A DNA stretch of 64,000 bases from assembly GCF_050303215.1 (NCBI RefSeq), contig NZ_JBNLBH010000029.1, forward strand, positions 1 through 64,000, written 5' to 3'. The DNA comes from Haliangium sp050303215. GTDB lineage: Bacteria; Myxococcota_A; Polyangia; Haliangiales; Haliangiaceae. Made by a program: the position numbers and the translations under genes. The notes under the pieces were generated by a model, which was not told the origin of the DNA, made no database searches, and was given only the letters and a program-made list of their open reading frames with translations. Below, piece by piece: positions 1-9,159 of this stretch (positions are counted from its first letter, which is position 1; each line of letters begins with the position of its first letter).

Positions 1-555
1 GCAGACTACTTGATAGAGTACCGCTACCTGCTCGACGACCTCCAGGCCACCTCGACCGATGCGCTCGACGCGCGGGCGCTGGAGCCGCCGGCGCGCCTGG
101 TCCTGCTGGCGATGAAGCTGGCCGGGAGCGAGCACATGCTGGACCAGCTCCGCCACCACTGGGCCGACATCGCCCACCTGCTGCACGTACCCGGGGGCAA
201 GGAGGTGCTGGAGACGGTGCTATACTACCTGTGGAGCATCGACCAGACGCTCACGCCCGAGCGCCTCATCGACGAGCTGGAGCCCGTGGTGGGCCCGGAA
301 CTAGAGGAACACATGCGCACAGTCGCCCAGCAGCTCGAACAGCGGGGATTCACCCGAGGCCTCGACAAGGGCAAGCGCCAGGGCATCGAGCAGGGCCTGC
401 GGCGGCTCCTCGTTGGCCAGCTCGAGACTTGCTTCGGCCCGTTGCCCGAGGCGGTGATGGCGAGAGTGAACGCGGCTGACGAGGTTACGCTCGAGCAGTG
501 GGGCAAGCGGGTCCTGTCCGCCGCCACCCTCGACGACGTCTTCACCGCTGCCTGA
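1..555 (+). CDS. Rpn-family recombination-promoting nuclease/putative transposase, C-terminal part (5' end outside window)
   Basis: The reading frame is open from base 1 (Ala-Asp-Tyr-Leu-Ile-Glu-Tyr...) to the stop at 555, so the gene enters from upstream and only its C-terminal ~184 residues are seen. The segment matches the C-terminal half of the PD-(D/E)XK 'Rpn/YhgA-like transposase' family: LLDDL, RLVLLAMK, a helical region ending VLYYLWS, then a charged stretch (RGLDKGKRQGIEQG) and a final helical region. A broken paralogue lies at 8146-9100 on the other strand and shares most of these motifs (ALDDL, RLVLLAMKPA, VLYYLWS). Family members are nucleases that raise recombination or act as selfish elements. 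The catalytic N-terminal domain is not in view, so activity cannot be judged. The call rests on motif resemblance and on the paralogue. Confidence 0.75.
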   Translation, partial: ADYLIEYRYLLDDLQATSTDALDARALEPPARLVLLAMKLAGSEHMLDQLRHHWADIAHLLHVPGGKEVLETVLYYLWSIDQTLTPERLIDELEPVVGPELEEHMRTVAQQLEQRGFTRGLDKGKRQGIEQGLRRLLVGQLETCFGPLPEAVMARVNAADEVTLEQWGKRVLSAATLDDVFTAA

Positions 556-576
556 GCTCGCGCCCAGCGCGCGGCG

Positions 577-2745
577 TTACTCGACCCGGAAGCTCACCGA
601 GGTCGAGCCCACGTTGCCGGCCTCGTCGGCCACGCGGATGGCCAGGGTGTGGGTGCCCTTGTCCAGGTCCTCGGGCAGATCGATGCGCAGGAACTCGGCG
701 GTGTCGTCGAACAGGCCGTCGGCGGTGGCGCCGATCTGCCAGGGCCCATCGTCGACCGAGAACGCCATCTCGGCGATGGCGCTCATGGCGTCGCTGGCGC
801 GGGCCGATGCGCGCGGGTAGGAGACCTTGACCCCGCTCACCTCGGGCTTGTCGTTGTCGACCAGGAACAGCGCGCTGGCCCGGATGTGCTCGCGGGCGCG
901 ATCGGGCGAGTTCGAGCGCTTGTCCGAGGCGATCACGCGCAGGCGGTAGTAGCCGTCGGGGAAGGTCTCGGTGTTCCAACGCAGGCTGGTGCCCGTGACC
1001 GGCTCGCGCCGCAGCGGCCGCCACCGGGCCTCGCCCTCGCGCCTCACCTCGAGCCGGTACTCGGTCTTGTCGTCGTCGGGGTTGTCGGTCTCCCACGACA
1101 GGTCGAGCATGGGGCTGCGGGGATCGGCCGCGCCGCTGGCCAGGGTCGCCCCCGGGTTCACCCGGCCGCCCTTGACCTGGACCTCGGTCAGCTTGGTGGG
1201 CCGGTTCTGGGGCAGGTAGTAGGCCCTGAGCTTGCGCAGCACCTCGTCGTCCTTGCCGGTGAAGGTCACCCGGACCTGCAGATAGCGCCCCACCGGGCTG
1301 GCGATGCGGCCGCTGCGGGCCCCGCCCCCGGCCGGGCCGATCTTGGCCGGGGCTTGGAACTGGCTCCAGCCCTTGCCGGGCTCGGCGGTGTTGCCGGTGC
1401 GGGTCTCGATCTTGATGTCGCCCACGCCGTGCCACACCAGCTTGCCGAAGCGCGACGGCGCGTCGGTGTCGAACACCTTGGTGGTATAGCTGGCGGTCTT
1501 GGGCCGACCGTTGGTCCGATATAGGGCTGCAGCGTCGCTGGTCGCGAACCACAGCCCGCGCTCCACGCCGGCGCCGGGCTCGTACAGCAGCGCGGCCACG
1601 ATGCGCTCTTCCACGTCGAACGCGGTCGACACGCTGTCGTCCACGTCGACCAGGTAGATGCGGCCCTTGTCGCCCGCGCCGGCGAAGATGCGGCCGCTCT
1701 CGGTGACCACGACCGAGCTGAAGTAGGTGGCGGTGAGGGCGTGGAGCTGCTCCAGGCTGCCGTCGCCGTAGACCCGGTACAGGGCCCCCTTGCCCTTGCG
1801 CGCGCCCTTGCGCGCAGGCTCGGCCCCGGCCGGGGCGGGCTTGTCGGCGCCGGGCTGGGTGCCGGCCTTGGGCATCTCGGGCTTCTCACCCGCGTCCTTG
1901 AGCTTCTTGGCCTTCTCGATCGCGGCCTTGGTCTTGGCCCCGCTGGTCGAGGGCTCGTCGAAGTCGTTGGCGGCCACGATTACGCCCCCGGCCCAGGCCG
2001 CCATGGTCGTGATCTCGTTGCCGCTGAAGTCGGCCATGGCCCGGGTGACGCCGCGCTCGGGGTCGTGGCGGAACACCAGCGCCTGCTCCGAGGTGCCCAG
2101 CCAGATGGCCCCGTCGCTGCCGCGGACCACGCTCAGGATGCGCTTGTCCTCGCTGTCGAAGGCGAGCTTGGCCTTGCCCGTGGCCACGTCGATGGCGAAC
2201 AGGCCCCCTTCGGGCCCGGTGCCGGCGTAGAGGGTCTTTTCGCTCTTGTCGAAGGCCAGGGCCCACACGGTTTCGGCCTGGTCCAGGCTGACCAGGGCCT
2301 TGGCCTCGCCGCCCTTGGCCGGGATGCGCCACACCTGCCCGCCGGGCATGGTGCCGGCGTAGAGCGTGCCGTCGCGGCTCTCGGCCAGGGACACCACCGC
2401 GACCACGTCGGGGATGGTGGCCAGCTTGCGGGTCTTGCCGCCTTGCACCCGGTACACCGAGGCGTCGTCGTCGGTGCCCAGGACCACGCTGCCGTCGCGG
2501 CTGCGCACGGCCGCCCACACGCCCTCGAGCTCGAGCTCGGTGCGTTCGGTGCCCCAGCCGGGGCGGACCTCGCCCAGCGAGGTGATGAGGGCGTGTTCGG
2601 CCTCGCCCTCGTCCCACTGCTCGTAGGCGTCCACCGACCAGATGGCGGTTACCACCGCGGCAGCCGGACGGATGGACAAGATCAGCGCACAGAGCGCAAT
2701 CGGGGCGGCGAGCGCCAGCCCGGCGCTGCGGAAGGATGCTTTCAC
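577..2745 (-). CDS. Secreted beta-propeller protein with C-terminal fibronectin/Ig-like regions
   Basis: 722 aa, GTG start preceded by AGAGGT. Residues ~1-30 form a signal peptide ending in an Ala-rich cleavage region (RPAAA). Residues ~50-400 hold repeated blades of the kind seen in two-component-regulator propellers or PQQ/NHL propellers (RDGTLYAGTMPGGQVWRI, LYAGTGPEGGLFAID, IWLGTSEQALVF), interrupted at ~255-310 by a Lys/Ala/Pro-rich insertion. The C-terminal half contains beta-rich segments resembling fibronectin/Ig modules (LDLSWETDNPDDDKTEYRLEV; AFSVDDGPWQ...LAIRVADEAGN). It begins 9 bp after the stop of the S55 peptidase gene, so the two are probably one transcription unit. No catalytic motif is seen; a binding or sensing role in the periplasm or at the surface is an inference. 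Confidence 0.75.
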   Translation of the reverse strand: MKASFRSAGLALAAPIALCALILSIRPAAAVVTAIWSVDAYEQWDEGEAEHALITSLGEVRPGWGTERTELELEGVWAAVRSRDGSVVLGTDDDASVYRVQGGKTRKLATIPDVVAVVSLAESRDGTLYAGTMPGGQVWRIPAKGGEAKALVSLDQAETVWALAFDKSEKTLYAGTGPEGGLFAIDVATGKAKLAFDSEDKRILSVVRGSDGAIWLGTSEQALVFRHDPERGVTRAMADFSGNEITTMAAWAGGVIVAANDFDEPSTSGAKTKAAIEKAKKLKDAGEKPEMPKAGTQPGADKPAPAGAEPARKGARKGKGALYRVYGDGSLEQLHALTATYFSSVVVTESGRIFAGAGDKGRIYLVDVDDSVSTAFDVEERIVAALLYEPGAGVERGLWFATSDAAALYRTNGRPKTASYTTKVFDTDAPSRFGKLVWHGVGDIKIETRTGNTAEPGKGWSQFQAPAKIGPAGGGARSGRIASPVGRYLQVRVTFTGKDDEVLRKLRAYYLPQNRPTKLTEVQVKGGRVNPGATLASGAADPRSPMLDLSWETDNPDDDKTEYRLEVRREGEARWRPLRREPVTGTSLRWNTETFPDGYYRLRVIASDKRSNSPDRAREHIRASALFLVDNDKPEVSGVKVSYPRASARASDAMSAIAEMAFSVDDGPWQIGATADGLFDDTAEFLRIDLPEDLDKGTHTLAIRVADEAGNVGSTSVSFRVE

Positions 2746-2754
2746 GACAGACCT

Positions 2755-4668
2755 CTACTCGTCGGCGATCTTGATGAGGGTGCTCTCTTTGCCGTTGACG
2801 ACCCGGCCGGCGGGGAAGACCGAGCGCGCGATGGGCCGGTAGACCTGGGCCCGGGGCGTGCTGGCGACCGGCTTGAGGCGATCGAGCGCGCTCGCGGGCA
2901 GGTCGCGGATGAGCGCGCCGTCGATGGCCACGCCCTCCTCGGCCGTGTTCAGGGTGACGGCCAGGACGTTGCCGGGCAGGAGGGTGCGCAGCGCGGCCAT
3001 GAGCTGGTCCAGGTCCTCGGGCGGGGCGGCGTCGATGCGGGCGGCGTCGCCGGCCGAGACCTCGACCTCCACGATCGAGCCGGCCAGCTCGGCGGGCACG
3101 TCGAAGGGGACCTTTTCGACGATCTCGCTGCCGTCGTAGGTGCTCATGACCACCTCGACGTAGCTGCGCTTGCCGGGCGCGAGCTCGGCGGTGGGCAGGC
3201 GGATGGACTCGATGTTGCCGAAGTTGCCGCCGTAGCGGATGGTGGCCTTCAGCTCGACTCGCTCGATGGTGACCGGTTCGAAGGGGTTGTTGAGCAGCGG
3301 CACCATCGCCCGCAGCCCGCGCGCGCCGCCGATCACGGAGCCGGCGCCGTCTTCGGTGTACAGGTAGTCGACGAAGGCCAGGGGCTCGTAGCCGCGCACG
3401 TGTACGCGCGAGTTCATCAGCACGGTGGCCCGGTCGCGGTCGGGCAGGAAGTGCGAGACCGCGCTGAGGGTGGCGATGGCGGCGAAGGAGCCGGACATGA
3501 ATCGGTTGTTGAGGACCTCGACGTGGAACTCGTCGACCTGGCTCTTGCCGTCGTGGCCCGAGGTCTCGATGTAGATGTCCACCGGGATCATGCGGGTCTC
3601 GAGCCGGGTGTCGGCCATGATGGTGGACGGGCGGTCTTGGACCAGGGAGCCGATTTCGCGCAGGGGCGAGGCCAGGATGAAGGCGTGCAGGGCCGAGGGG
3701 ATGACGGTGTGGATCTCGGCGGTGGCGACGGGGGCGTACAGCTCGCCGGCCTGGAACAGGGGGTGGCCGAAGCCGAGCACGCGGTTGTTGTCGACGTAGG
3801 AGACGGTGCCGGTGGCGGCGGCTGACATGTCGCCGCGGATGAGCTGGACGCCGATGGCGCCGCCGGGCTGGAACTGGGTGGGGCCTTCGTTGGGGCGGCC
3901 GGTGCCGCCGGCGCGCATGGGCTCGAGGGGGTAGGCGCCGAAGACCTGCTTGGCCATGGCGAAGGCGGGGGCGGAGAATCCCGACATGGACAGGGGCACG
4001 GCGGCGGCGACGAGGCCGCCGGCTTCGTCCACGACCCGGGCCGGGGCCGGGGGCAGGGGGGCGCGCAGGAGCCAGGGCTGGCGGGGGGCGCCGAGGGTGT
4101 CGAGGGCGGAGGTGACGGTGCGCTCGGGGGCGAGCCGGGCCCAGTCGCTCATGCTGGCGGCGGGCACGGCGGCGCCGGCGGGGACGGGGACGCGGGCGCC
4201 GGTATGGGAGACGCGGCGGTTGCGCTGGCGCAGGCGGGTGCCGCCGCGCTCGTCGTCGTAGAGGCGACGGGGGGTGACGAAGCCTTCTTGCTTCATGTAG
4301 TGGATGGGGGTGCACCCGCCGATGGCAACCTTGTTGAAGCGGAAGCCGTAGGAGAAGGCGCAGGCGAGCTTGCCGTCGATGTACAAGGGGCTGCCCGACA
4401 TGCCGCGCCAGAAGCCGGAGACGGCCAGCTTGGGGTCTTCGGACTTGACCAGGATGATGTCGATCTTGGGCAGGAAGTTCTTGGATATCCCGACGACCTC
4501 GAACTCGAAGCGCTCGGGCGTGGTGCCCTGCATGGTGGTCATGCCGTAGCCGGTCTGGCCGGGGCGGACGTCTTCGAGCGGGAAGATGTCGGGCGGCGCG
4601 GCCGCGGCCGGGAGCGCCAGCGCGAGTACGACGGCGGCGGCGAGGACCCGGGGGGTGGTCGAGCTCAT
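2755..4668 (-). CDS. SpoIVB-type (family S55) peptidase domain protein
   Basis: 637 aa with a clear signal peptide (VLALALPAAAAPP). The N-terminal region carries the S55 signature: GQTGYGMTTMQGT near residues 38-50, then FWRGMSGSPLYIDGKLACAF around 88-107, where GMSGSP surrounds the expected catalytic serine. A second region, GTVSYVDNNRVLGFGHPLFQAG, matches the part of SpoIVB-like proteins after the PDZ region. The remainder is long and beta-rich and resembles the extracellular domains found in myxobacterial and planctomycete S55 proteins. In Bacillus, SpoIVB cleaves a signalling protein during sporulation; here the substrate is unknown. It is first in a two-gene unit with the downstream propeller protein, which could be a partner or substrate (inference). 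Confidence 0.8.
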   Translation of the reverse strand: MSSTTPRVLAAAVVLALALPAAAAPPDIFPLEDVRPGQTGYGMTTMQGTTPERFEFEVVGISKNFLPKIDIILVKSEDPKLAVSGFWRGMSGSPLYIDGKLACAFSYGFRFNKVAIGGCTPIHYMKQEGFVTPRRLYDDERGGTRLRQRNRRVSHTGARVPVPAGAAVPAASMSDWARLAPERTVTSALDTLGAPRQPWLLRAPLPPAPARVVDEAGGLVAAAVPLSMSGFSAPAFAMAKQVFGAYPLEPMRAGGTGRPNEGPTQFQPGGAIGVQLIRGDMSAAATGTVSYVDNNRVLGFGHPLFQAGELYAPVATAEIHTVIPSALHAFILASPLREIGSLVQDRPSTIMADTRLETRMIPVDIYIETSGHDGKSQVDEFHVEVLNNRFMSGSFAAIATLSAVSHFLPDRDRATVLMNSRVHVRGYEPLAFVDYLYTEDGAGSVIGGARGLRAMVPLLNNPFEPVTIERVELKATIRYGGNFGNIESIRLPTAELAPGKRSYVEVVMSTYDGSEIVEKVPFDVPAELAGSIVEVEVSAGDAARIDAAPPEDLDQLMAALRTLLPGNVLAVTLNTAEEGVAIDGALIRDLPASALDRLKPVASTPRAQVYRPIARSVFPAGRVVNGKESTLIKIADE

Positions 4669-4770
4669 GTGGGTTAGGATACCGCAATCGGGGGGCGATT
4701 CCAGGTTCGGGGGGTCGGCGGCGCGGGGGCTGGGGCTGGCGGGCTGGCGGCTGTGCTATACGAGCCGGCC

Positions 4771-5562
4771 ATGGCCGAGCCAATCAGCGCGATCTCGGGG
4801 CCGGTGCGGGCCCTGTTCAGCGATGTCGACGGGACCGTGACCAGCGCGGGGCGGCTGGAGCCGGAGACGTACGCGGCGCTGGCGGCGCTGGCCGAGGATG
4901 GGGTCCCGGTGGTGCTGGTGACGGGGAGGCCGGCGGGGTGGGGGCAGGCGCTGTTCGCGATGGCTCCGGTGGCGGCGGTGGTGACGGAGAATGGGGGGCT
5001 GACCTTCGTGCACGGCGCGGGCGGGGAGGAGCGGGTGTATGGGCTGCCGGAGGCGGAGCTGCCGGGCTGGCGGGAGCGGATGTTCGCGGCGGTGGACGAG
5101 GTCCGGCAGGCGCTGCCGGCGGCGCGGCTGTCGTCGGACAGCGTGTATCGGGAGGTGGATCTGGCCATCGACTGGAACGAGCATGCGTCGCTTTCGCCGG
5201 GGGAGGCGGAGCAGGTAGTAGCAATGCTGCGCACGGCGGGGTTCCGGGCGGTGCGCTCGTCGGTGCACGTCAACTTCAGTCCGCCTTTGTTCGACAAGTA
5301 CACGGCCTGTATCGATGTGGCTCGGAGGCTGTTCGATGTGGATCCGGATCAGGCGGGGGCGCTGGATGGATTCGTGTACGTCGGGGACGCGCTGAATGAC
5401 GCGCCGGTGTTCGACGGCTTCCCGTGTTCGGTCGGGGTGGCCAATGTGCGATCGGTCTGGGACGAGCTGTCGGCTAAGCCGCGCTATGTGACCTCGGCGG
5501 CCGAGGGCGCAGGGCTGCGCGAGCTGATCGCTCGGCTGCGAGTGCTGGCCGCGCAGGGCTGA
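4771..5562 (+). CDS. HAD-superfamily (Cof/SPP-like IIB) phosphatase
   Basis: 263 aa from the ATG at 4771; an in-frame GTG at 4753 would add six residues. Motif I is FSDVDGT, with the nucleophile Asp at about residue 18 and the acid/base Asp at 20. Motif II is VLVTGRP. The last motif is YVGDALNDAPVF, the HAD GD-x-x-ND signature. The central alpha/beta cap is of the C2B type, as in Cof, sucrose-phosphate and mannosyl-3-phosphoglycerate phosphatases. The substrate is probably a sugar phosphate but cannot be fixed from sequence. It is monocistronic: the neighbour upstream is divergent and the downstream gene is convergent beyond a repeat element. Confidence 0.85.
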   Translation: MAEPISAISGPVRALFSDVDGTVTSAGRLEPETYAALAALAEDGVPVVLVTGRPAGWGQALFAMAPVAAVVTENGGLTFVHGAGGEERVYGLPEAELPGWRERMFAAVDEVRQALPAARLSSDSVYREVDLAIDWNEHASLSPGEAEQVVAMLRTAGFRAVRSSVHVNFSPPLFDKYTACIDVARRLFDVDPDQAGALDGFVYVGDALNDAPVFDGFPCSVGVANVRSVWDELSAKPRYVTSAAEGAGLRELIARLRVLAAQG

Positions 5563-5589
5563 CGACGTTCATGGGGCAGGGCACGGCTG

Positions 5590-5870
5590 GCCCGGCCCGG
5601 CCAGACCCACGGGTCCTCTCGTCGGACAGCGGCGTCTGGACGCCTTTCTCGGCCACCACGCTATGGCTCTCGCCCAGTCGGCTGCCGGCGTCCATCTTGC
5701 TTCGACACGCCGTTGGCATCCGACCATCCAGGCAACCTCTCCCCTCTCAGCCTCTGCTCTCCCTCCTCTGCGCTCGGGTTGGGTCGGAGCACGGCGCGAC
5801 GCCGACGTCGGACCCGTGGGCCCGTCCGTGCCTCTGCATTCACGCCGCAATCCAGGCGTAGGCTCACCGT
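5590..5870 (+). repeat. Dispersed ~280-bp repeat, copy A
   Basis: This fills the 318-bp gap between the convergent HAD and kinase genes. It aligns along its length with 10856-11133 (opposite strand) and, more weakly, with 47040-47325. Shared blocks in order: an ACCCACGG-like start, GACGCCT, CAGTCGGCTGCCGGCGTCC, TTGGCATCCGACC, CCGCTCTCCCTCCTCTGCGC or similar, GGTCGGAGCA, and CCTCTGCATTCACG near the end. Frames through it are open but the copies do not conserve a start, so I read it as a non-coding dispersed element. Copies A and B resemble each other most. Confidence 0.75.
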
Positions 5871-5880
5871 GCCTCTGCGC

Positions 5881-7953
5881 TCACGTACCGCACCCGCCGC
5901 GAACACACCGGAACCCGACGAACTGGATCCGGTTTACGGGCAGGAGCCGTGCCGCGGAGCGCAGGAACTTGGCCAGGTAGGCGAAGGAGCCGCCGCGCAG
6001 CGTCCGACTCTTGGTGTGCACCCAGATTCCTTGGTTGTCTAGGACCCGGACGTCAGGGGCATCTGCTTCGCTCGGTCCCTGGGGGTCGACCAGCGGCTCC
6101 GCAGGCGCCGGGCAGGGGTACGGGCCGTACCAGTCCCAACACCACTCGAACATGTTGCCGTGCATGTCGTAGAGCCCCCACGGGTTCGCCGGCTTCTTGC
6201 CCACCGCCACGACGTTGCTGGCGTTCTCGTTGTACCAGGCGTGGGCGTCGAGATCGGTCACGTCGTCGCCGAACCACCACCGCGTCGTCGTCCCGGCCCG
6301 GCACGCGTACTCCCACTCGGCTTCGGTCGGTAGTCGATAGCCCTCGGCTGTGCGCACCCACTCGACCGTGGGGGCCTCGCCCGCGCCTTGGATGCGATAG
6401 CAGTGCTCGAGCTCGTCGTAGTCCGACAGCGCGTTGCAGAAGCGTACCGCCTCGAACCAGCTCACGTTGTTGACCGGCCGGTTGTCCGCACCTTCCTTTG
6501 GCAGCCAGTCGTGCGGGCAGCCCGTGACCATGCGCCACAGCCGCCGGGTGACCGGATAGCGCATGCACCAGAACGACGACACTTGCACCAGGTGGGCCGG
6601 CTTCTCGTCGCCGTAGGCCATGTCGTCATCGTCGCCGCTGCCCATCATGAAGATGCCGCCCTCGATATGCACCATCGGCGTGGTCTCGGTCGAGACCATG
6701 GCCGCCCGCAGCGCCGCCGCGAACGCGCCCGCGTCCGGGTAGCGGTTATCGAGCGCCGGGTCGGTCGCCCGGTGCAGGACGTCGGCCACCGCCGGCCGGC
6801 AGTCGAGCTCGTCGATGAAGAGGGACGCGCCCGAGCCCAGGACTCGATGCGGAAGGGCCTGCCCATGAAGCGCGAATACGGCCGTCATCCCCGGGCCGTA
6901 GACGTCGCACGCGGGCGCCGGCTTGGCCGTGCCGTTGAATACCTCCGGCGCTACGTACAAGAAGCTCCCCATGGCGCCGGTCTTGGTCACCCGCGACGTG
7001 TTGCCGACGGTCACGAGGTCGAAGTCAGTCAGCCGCGGTTGGCCGTCCGGGGTCAGCAGGATGTTGCTGGGCTTGATGTCCCCGTGCACCATCCCTCGCT
7101 CGTGCGCGGCCGCGACCGCATCGCTCACCTGCGCGACCACGCCCAAGGCAGCGCTGCCGCTCATGCGCTTGTCTGTCACGGCGTCGTCCAGGTTGCCGCC
7201 CGTGACCAGGTCCATGACAAAGTAGTGGAATCCGCCGTCTTCGAGATGGTCCTCGTGTACGCCGACCACGCCCTCGTGCGCCAACTCCTTCATGACCCTG
7301 GCGCCCGCGAAGAACCGCCGGCGTAGCGCGACGTCGGCGGCCAGCCGTGGATACAAGACCTTGACCGCTACGTGCTCGTCGCGGTCGATGTCTCGGGCCT
7401 TCCACACCGAGGCGAAGCCGCCGCCCGCGATCTCCTTGACCAACTTGTAGCGCGCCGATAAGCGGTCGCCCGCGCGTAGCCGTCCGCCTTCGCGCAACTT
7501 GCGCTTGATTGCGGCGATCTCCTCGTCGACCTCGGACGTGTCTTCTCCGTCTTCGGCCAGGCTGCGCCGACGACCCTCGGCGTCGTCGAGATCGGCCCGT
7601 AGGCGCTGCATCTGCTCCTCGACCCGAGGCCCCGACTCAACATCACTCGGCTTGGGTGCCGTGCAGGCCAAGAGCACCGCGTCGATGTCTCGCATGCTGA
7701 AGGTGTCGCCGCCCTCGGCCCAATAGATTTGGTCGCGTAGGGCCTCGATGCCGCCGGGACGGTTCGCGCACTCCCGAACCGCGTGCAGAATCTGCTGGGC
7801 GCGGCTGCCCTCGCACCAGGCCTTGTGGCGAAACTCCTCAGGCAGCCGATCCACGATGTGCCGGAGCTGGTCGCACACGCTCGGGTACTTCTGGATGACC
7901 TCCACCAACACATCCTGCTGCTCCCGCGTGAGCCGCAACTCTGACTTCGGCAT
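5881..7953 (-). CDS. Effector-associated-like domain / Ser-Thr protein kinase / FGE-sulfatase (SUMF1) fusion
   Basis: 690 aa in four parts. Residues ~8-92 are helical (QQDVLVEVIQKYPSV ... LPEEFR ... CANRPGGIEALRDQI) and resemble the effector-associated (EAD) adaptor domains described in bacterial conflict systems. Residues ~105-158 are charged and probably coiled-coil. Residues ~165-430 are a Hanks-type kinase: glycine loop IAGGGFASVW, VAVKVLYP lysine, catalytic loop HGDIKPSN (H~290), then DFDLV (D~310) where DFG is usual. Residues ~440-688 are an FGE/SUMF1 domain (GGIFMMGS, RLPTEAEWEYACRAGT, LRGGSF). The RGGSF...AAR stretch lacks the cysteines used by true formylglycine-generating enzymes, so this domain is probably a binding module. 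No membrane segment is seen. Monocistronic, inside an accessory segment. Confidence 0.85.
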   Translation of the reverse strand: MPKSELRLTREQQDVLVEVIQKYPSVCDQLRHIVDRLPEEFRHKAWCEGSRAQQILHAVRECANRPGGIEALRDQIYWAEGGDTFSMRDIDAVLLACTAPKPSDVESGPRVEEQMQRLRADLDDAEGRRRSLAEDGEDTSEVDEEIAAIKRKLREGGRLRAGDRLSARYKLVKEIAGGGFASVWKARDIDRDEHVAVKVLYPRLAADVALRRRFFAGARVMKELAHEGVVGVHEDHLEDGGFHYFVMDLVTGGNLDDAVTDKRMSGSAALGVVAQVSDAVAAAHERGMVHGDIKPSNILLTPDGQPRLTDFDLVTVGNTSRVTKTGAMGSFLYVAPEVFNGTAKPAPACDVYGPGMTAVFALHGQALPHRVLGSGASLFIDELDCRPAVADVLHRATDPALDNRYPDAGAFAAALRAAMVSTETTPMVHIEGGIFMMGSGDDDDMAYGDEKPAHLVQVSSFWCMRYPVTRRLWRMVTGCPHDWLPKEGADNRPVNNVSWFEAVRFCNALSDYDELEHCYRIQGAGEAPTVEWVRTAEGYRLPTEAEWEYACRAGTTTRWWFGDDVTDLDAHAWYNENASNVVAVGKKPANPWGLYDMHGNMFEWCWDWYGPYPCPAPAEPLVDPQGPSEADAPDVRVLDNQGIWVHTKSRTLRGGSFAYLAKFLRSAARLLPVNRIQFVGFRCVRGGCGT

Positions 7954-8145
7954 GAGGCCATCGTACCAAGCCCCGGCCCTGCGGCGAAGTCCACTGCCGC
8001 TCTCGACAGGCGCTCCGAAGCGCCGGCCATCGGTCCGAGCTCGCTCGGTCGCGGAGCCAGGGAGCAGACGGTTGCTGGCTACCTGTGCTGGCCGTACCCG
8101 CCCCGGTCTCGGTCGGGGGCCTGGCGGGCCTGCCCACCGGGATGA

Positions 8146-9100
8146 TCAGGGGGTAGCGAAGACCTCGTCGAGGGAGGTGGCGGTGAGGATGCGGATGCTC
8201 CAGCGCCGAACCTCGATCTGGTCGGCGTCGTGCACTCGCTGGCGGACGGCCTCGGGGAGGCTGCCGAAGCGCTCCTCGAGCAGGTCGAGCAGGAGCAACC
8301 GCCGGCCCTCTTCGCGGCCTTTGTCCAGGCCCTTGTCCAGGCCCTTGTCGAAGCCTCGTTGTTCGATCCGCTGTGCGACGGTCTGCATGGGGGATTCGAT
8401 CTCCTGGCCCACGATCGGTTTTAGCTCCTCGGTGAGGTGCTCGGGCGTGAGCTCGTCGTTGGTGCTCCATAGATAGTATAGCACCGTCTCCAGCGCGTCC
8501 TTGCCGCCGGGAGCGTGCAGGACGACCCGGATATCGGCGTGGTGGCTGCGCAGCTGGGCCAGCATCCGGGCCGGAGCGGCCGGCTTCATGGCCAGCAGGA
8601 CCAGGCGCGTGATCGGCGCCAGCACCCGGGCGTCGATGTGCTCCACGGGGGTCTGGTGGAGGTCGTCGAGCGCGTAGCCGTAGGACAGCAGGTGCTGACC
8701 CAGAGAGCAGGAACCAGAGAAAGATCGGACGCTCGTCCCGGGTTCGGGCCGAGTAGATGAGATCGCCGTGGCGCTGGCGTAGCCAGTCGCCCACCGAGCT
8801 GGCGTACTGGAGCTCGAGGCTGTCGAGGTCGATGTGGGCAGTCACGCGCTCGGGCAAGACCGCGCGCAGCTCGCCGGCGGCAGTGCCGGGGTCGGAGAAC
8901 ATCTGCTTGAAGAACGCGTCGTGCACGGTGTGCGGCGGCGTCGGTAGGGCCTCGTCCGGGTCCATGGCCGACGCGTCCGGGTCGGCGCCGGGGTCCGGGC
9001 CCGCGCTCGACGCCTCGCCGGCGCGGCGGCGCTCGGTCTCGGGATCGGCCGCGGCGGCGCCGGTGTCGGTGTCACTGCTGTCGCTGGGTTCGTGGCTCAT
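8146..9100 (-). pseudogene. Rpn-family nuclease/transposase, broken by internal deletion and frameshift
   Basis: The 5' part (from the ATG at 9100) encodes an acidic leader, then the family N-terminus: HDAFFKQMFSDP, LPERV, LYASSVGDWLRQRHGDLIYSA-like residues and RPIFLWFLL. The frame then leaves the family sequence near 8710. The rest of the protein resumes in another frame from about 8700 (GQHLLSYGYALDDL ... RLVLLAMKPA ... VLYYLWS ... RGFDKGLDKGLDKG) to the stop at 8146. Between these points the family normally has roughly 60 residues (the EHQS...YHG section) that are absent, so a deletion as well as a frameshift is implied. The gene is related to the partial copy at 1-555. A 9-bp repeat encodes the (GLDK) copies near 8330-8350. 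Confidence 0.75.
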
Positions 9101-9159
9101 GGTCGCTGTCGCGATGTGTAAGATTTACCCCGGCTATGAGGTAGGTGATCTGCCCGAAT

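Noticed and set aside
1741..4783. Very long open frames antisense to the propeller and S55 genes
   Set aside because: They are low-complexity Arg/Pro/Gly-rich mirrors of high-GC genes, lack ribosome sites, and the opposite strand encodes recognisable domains.
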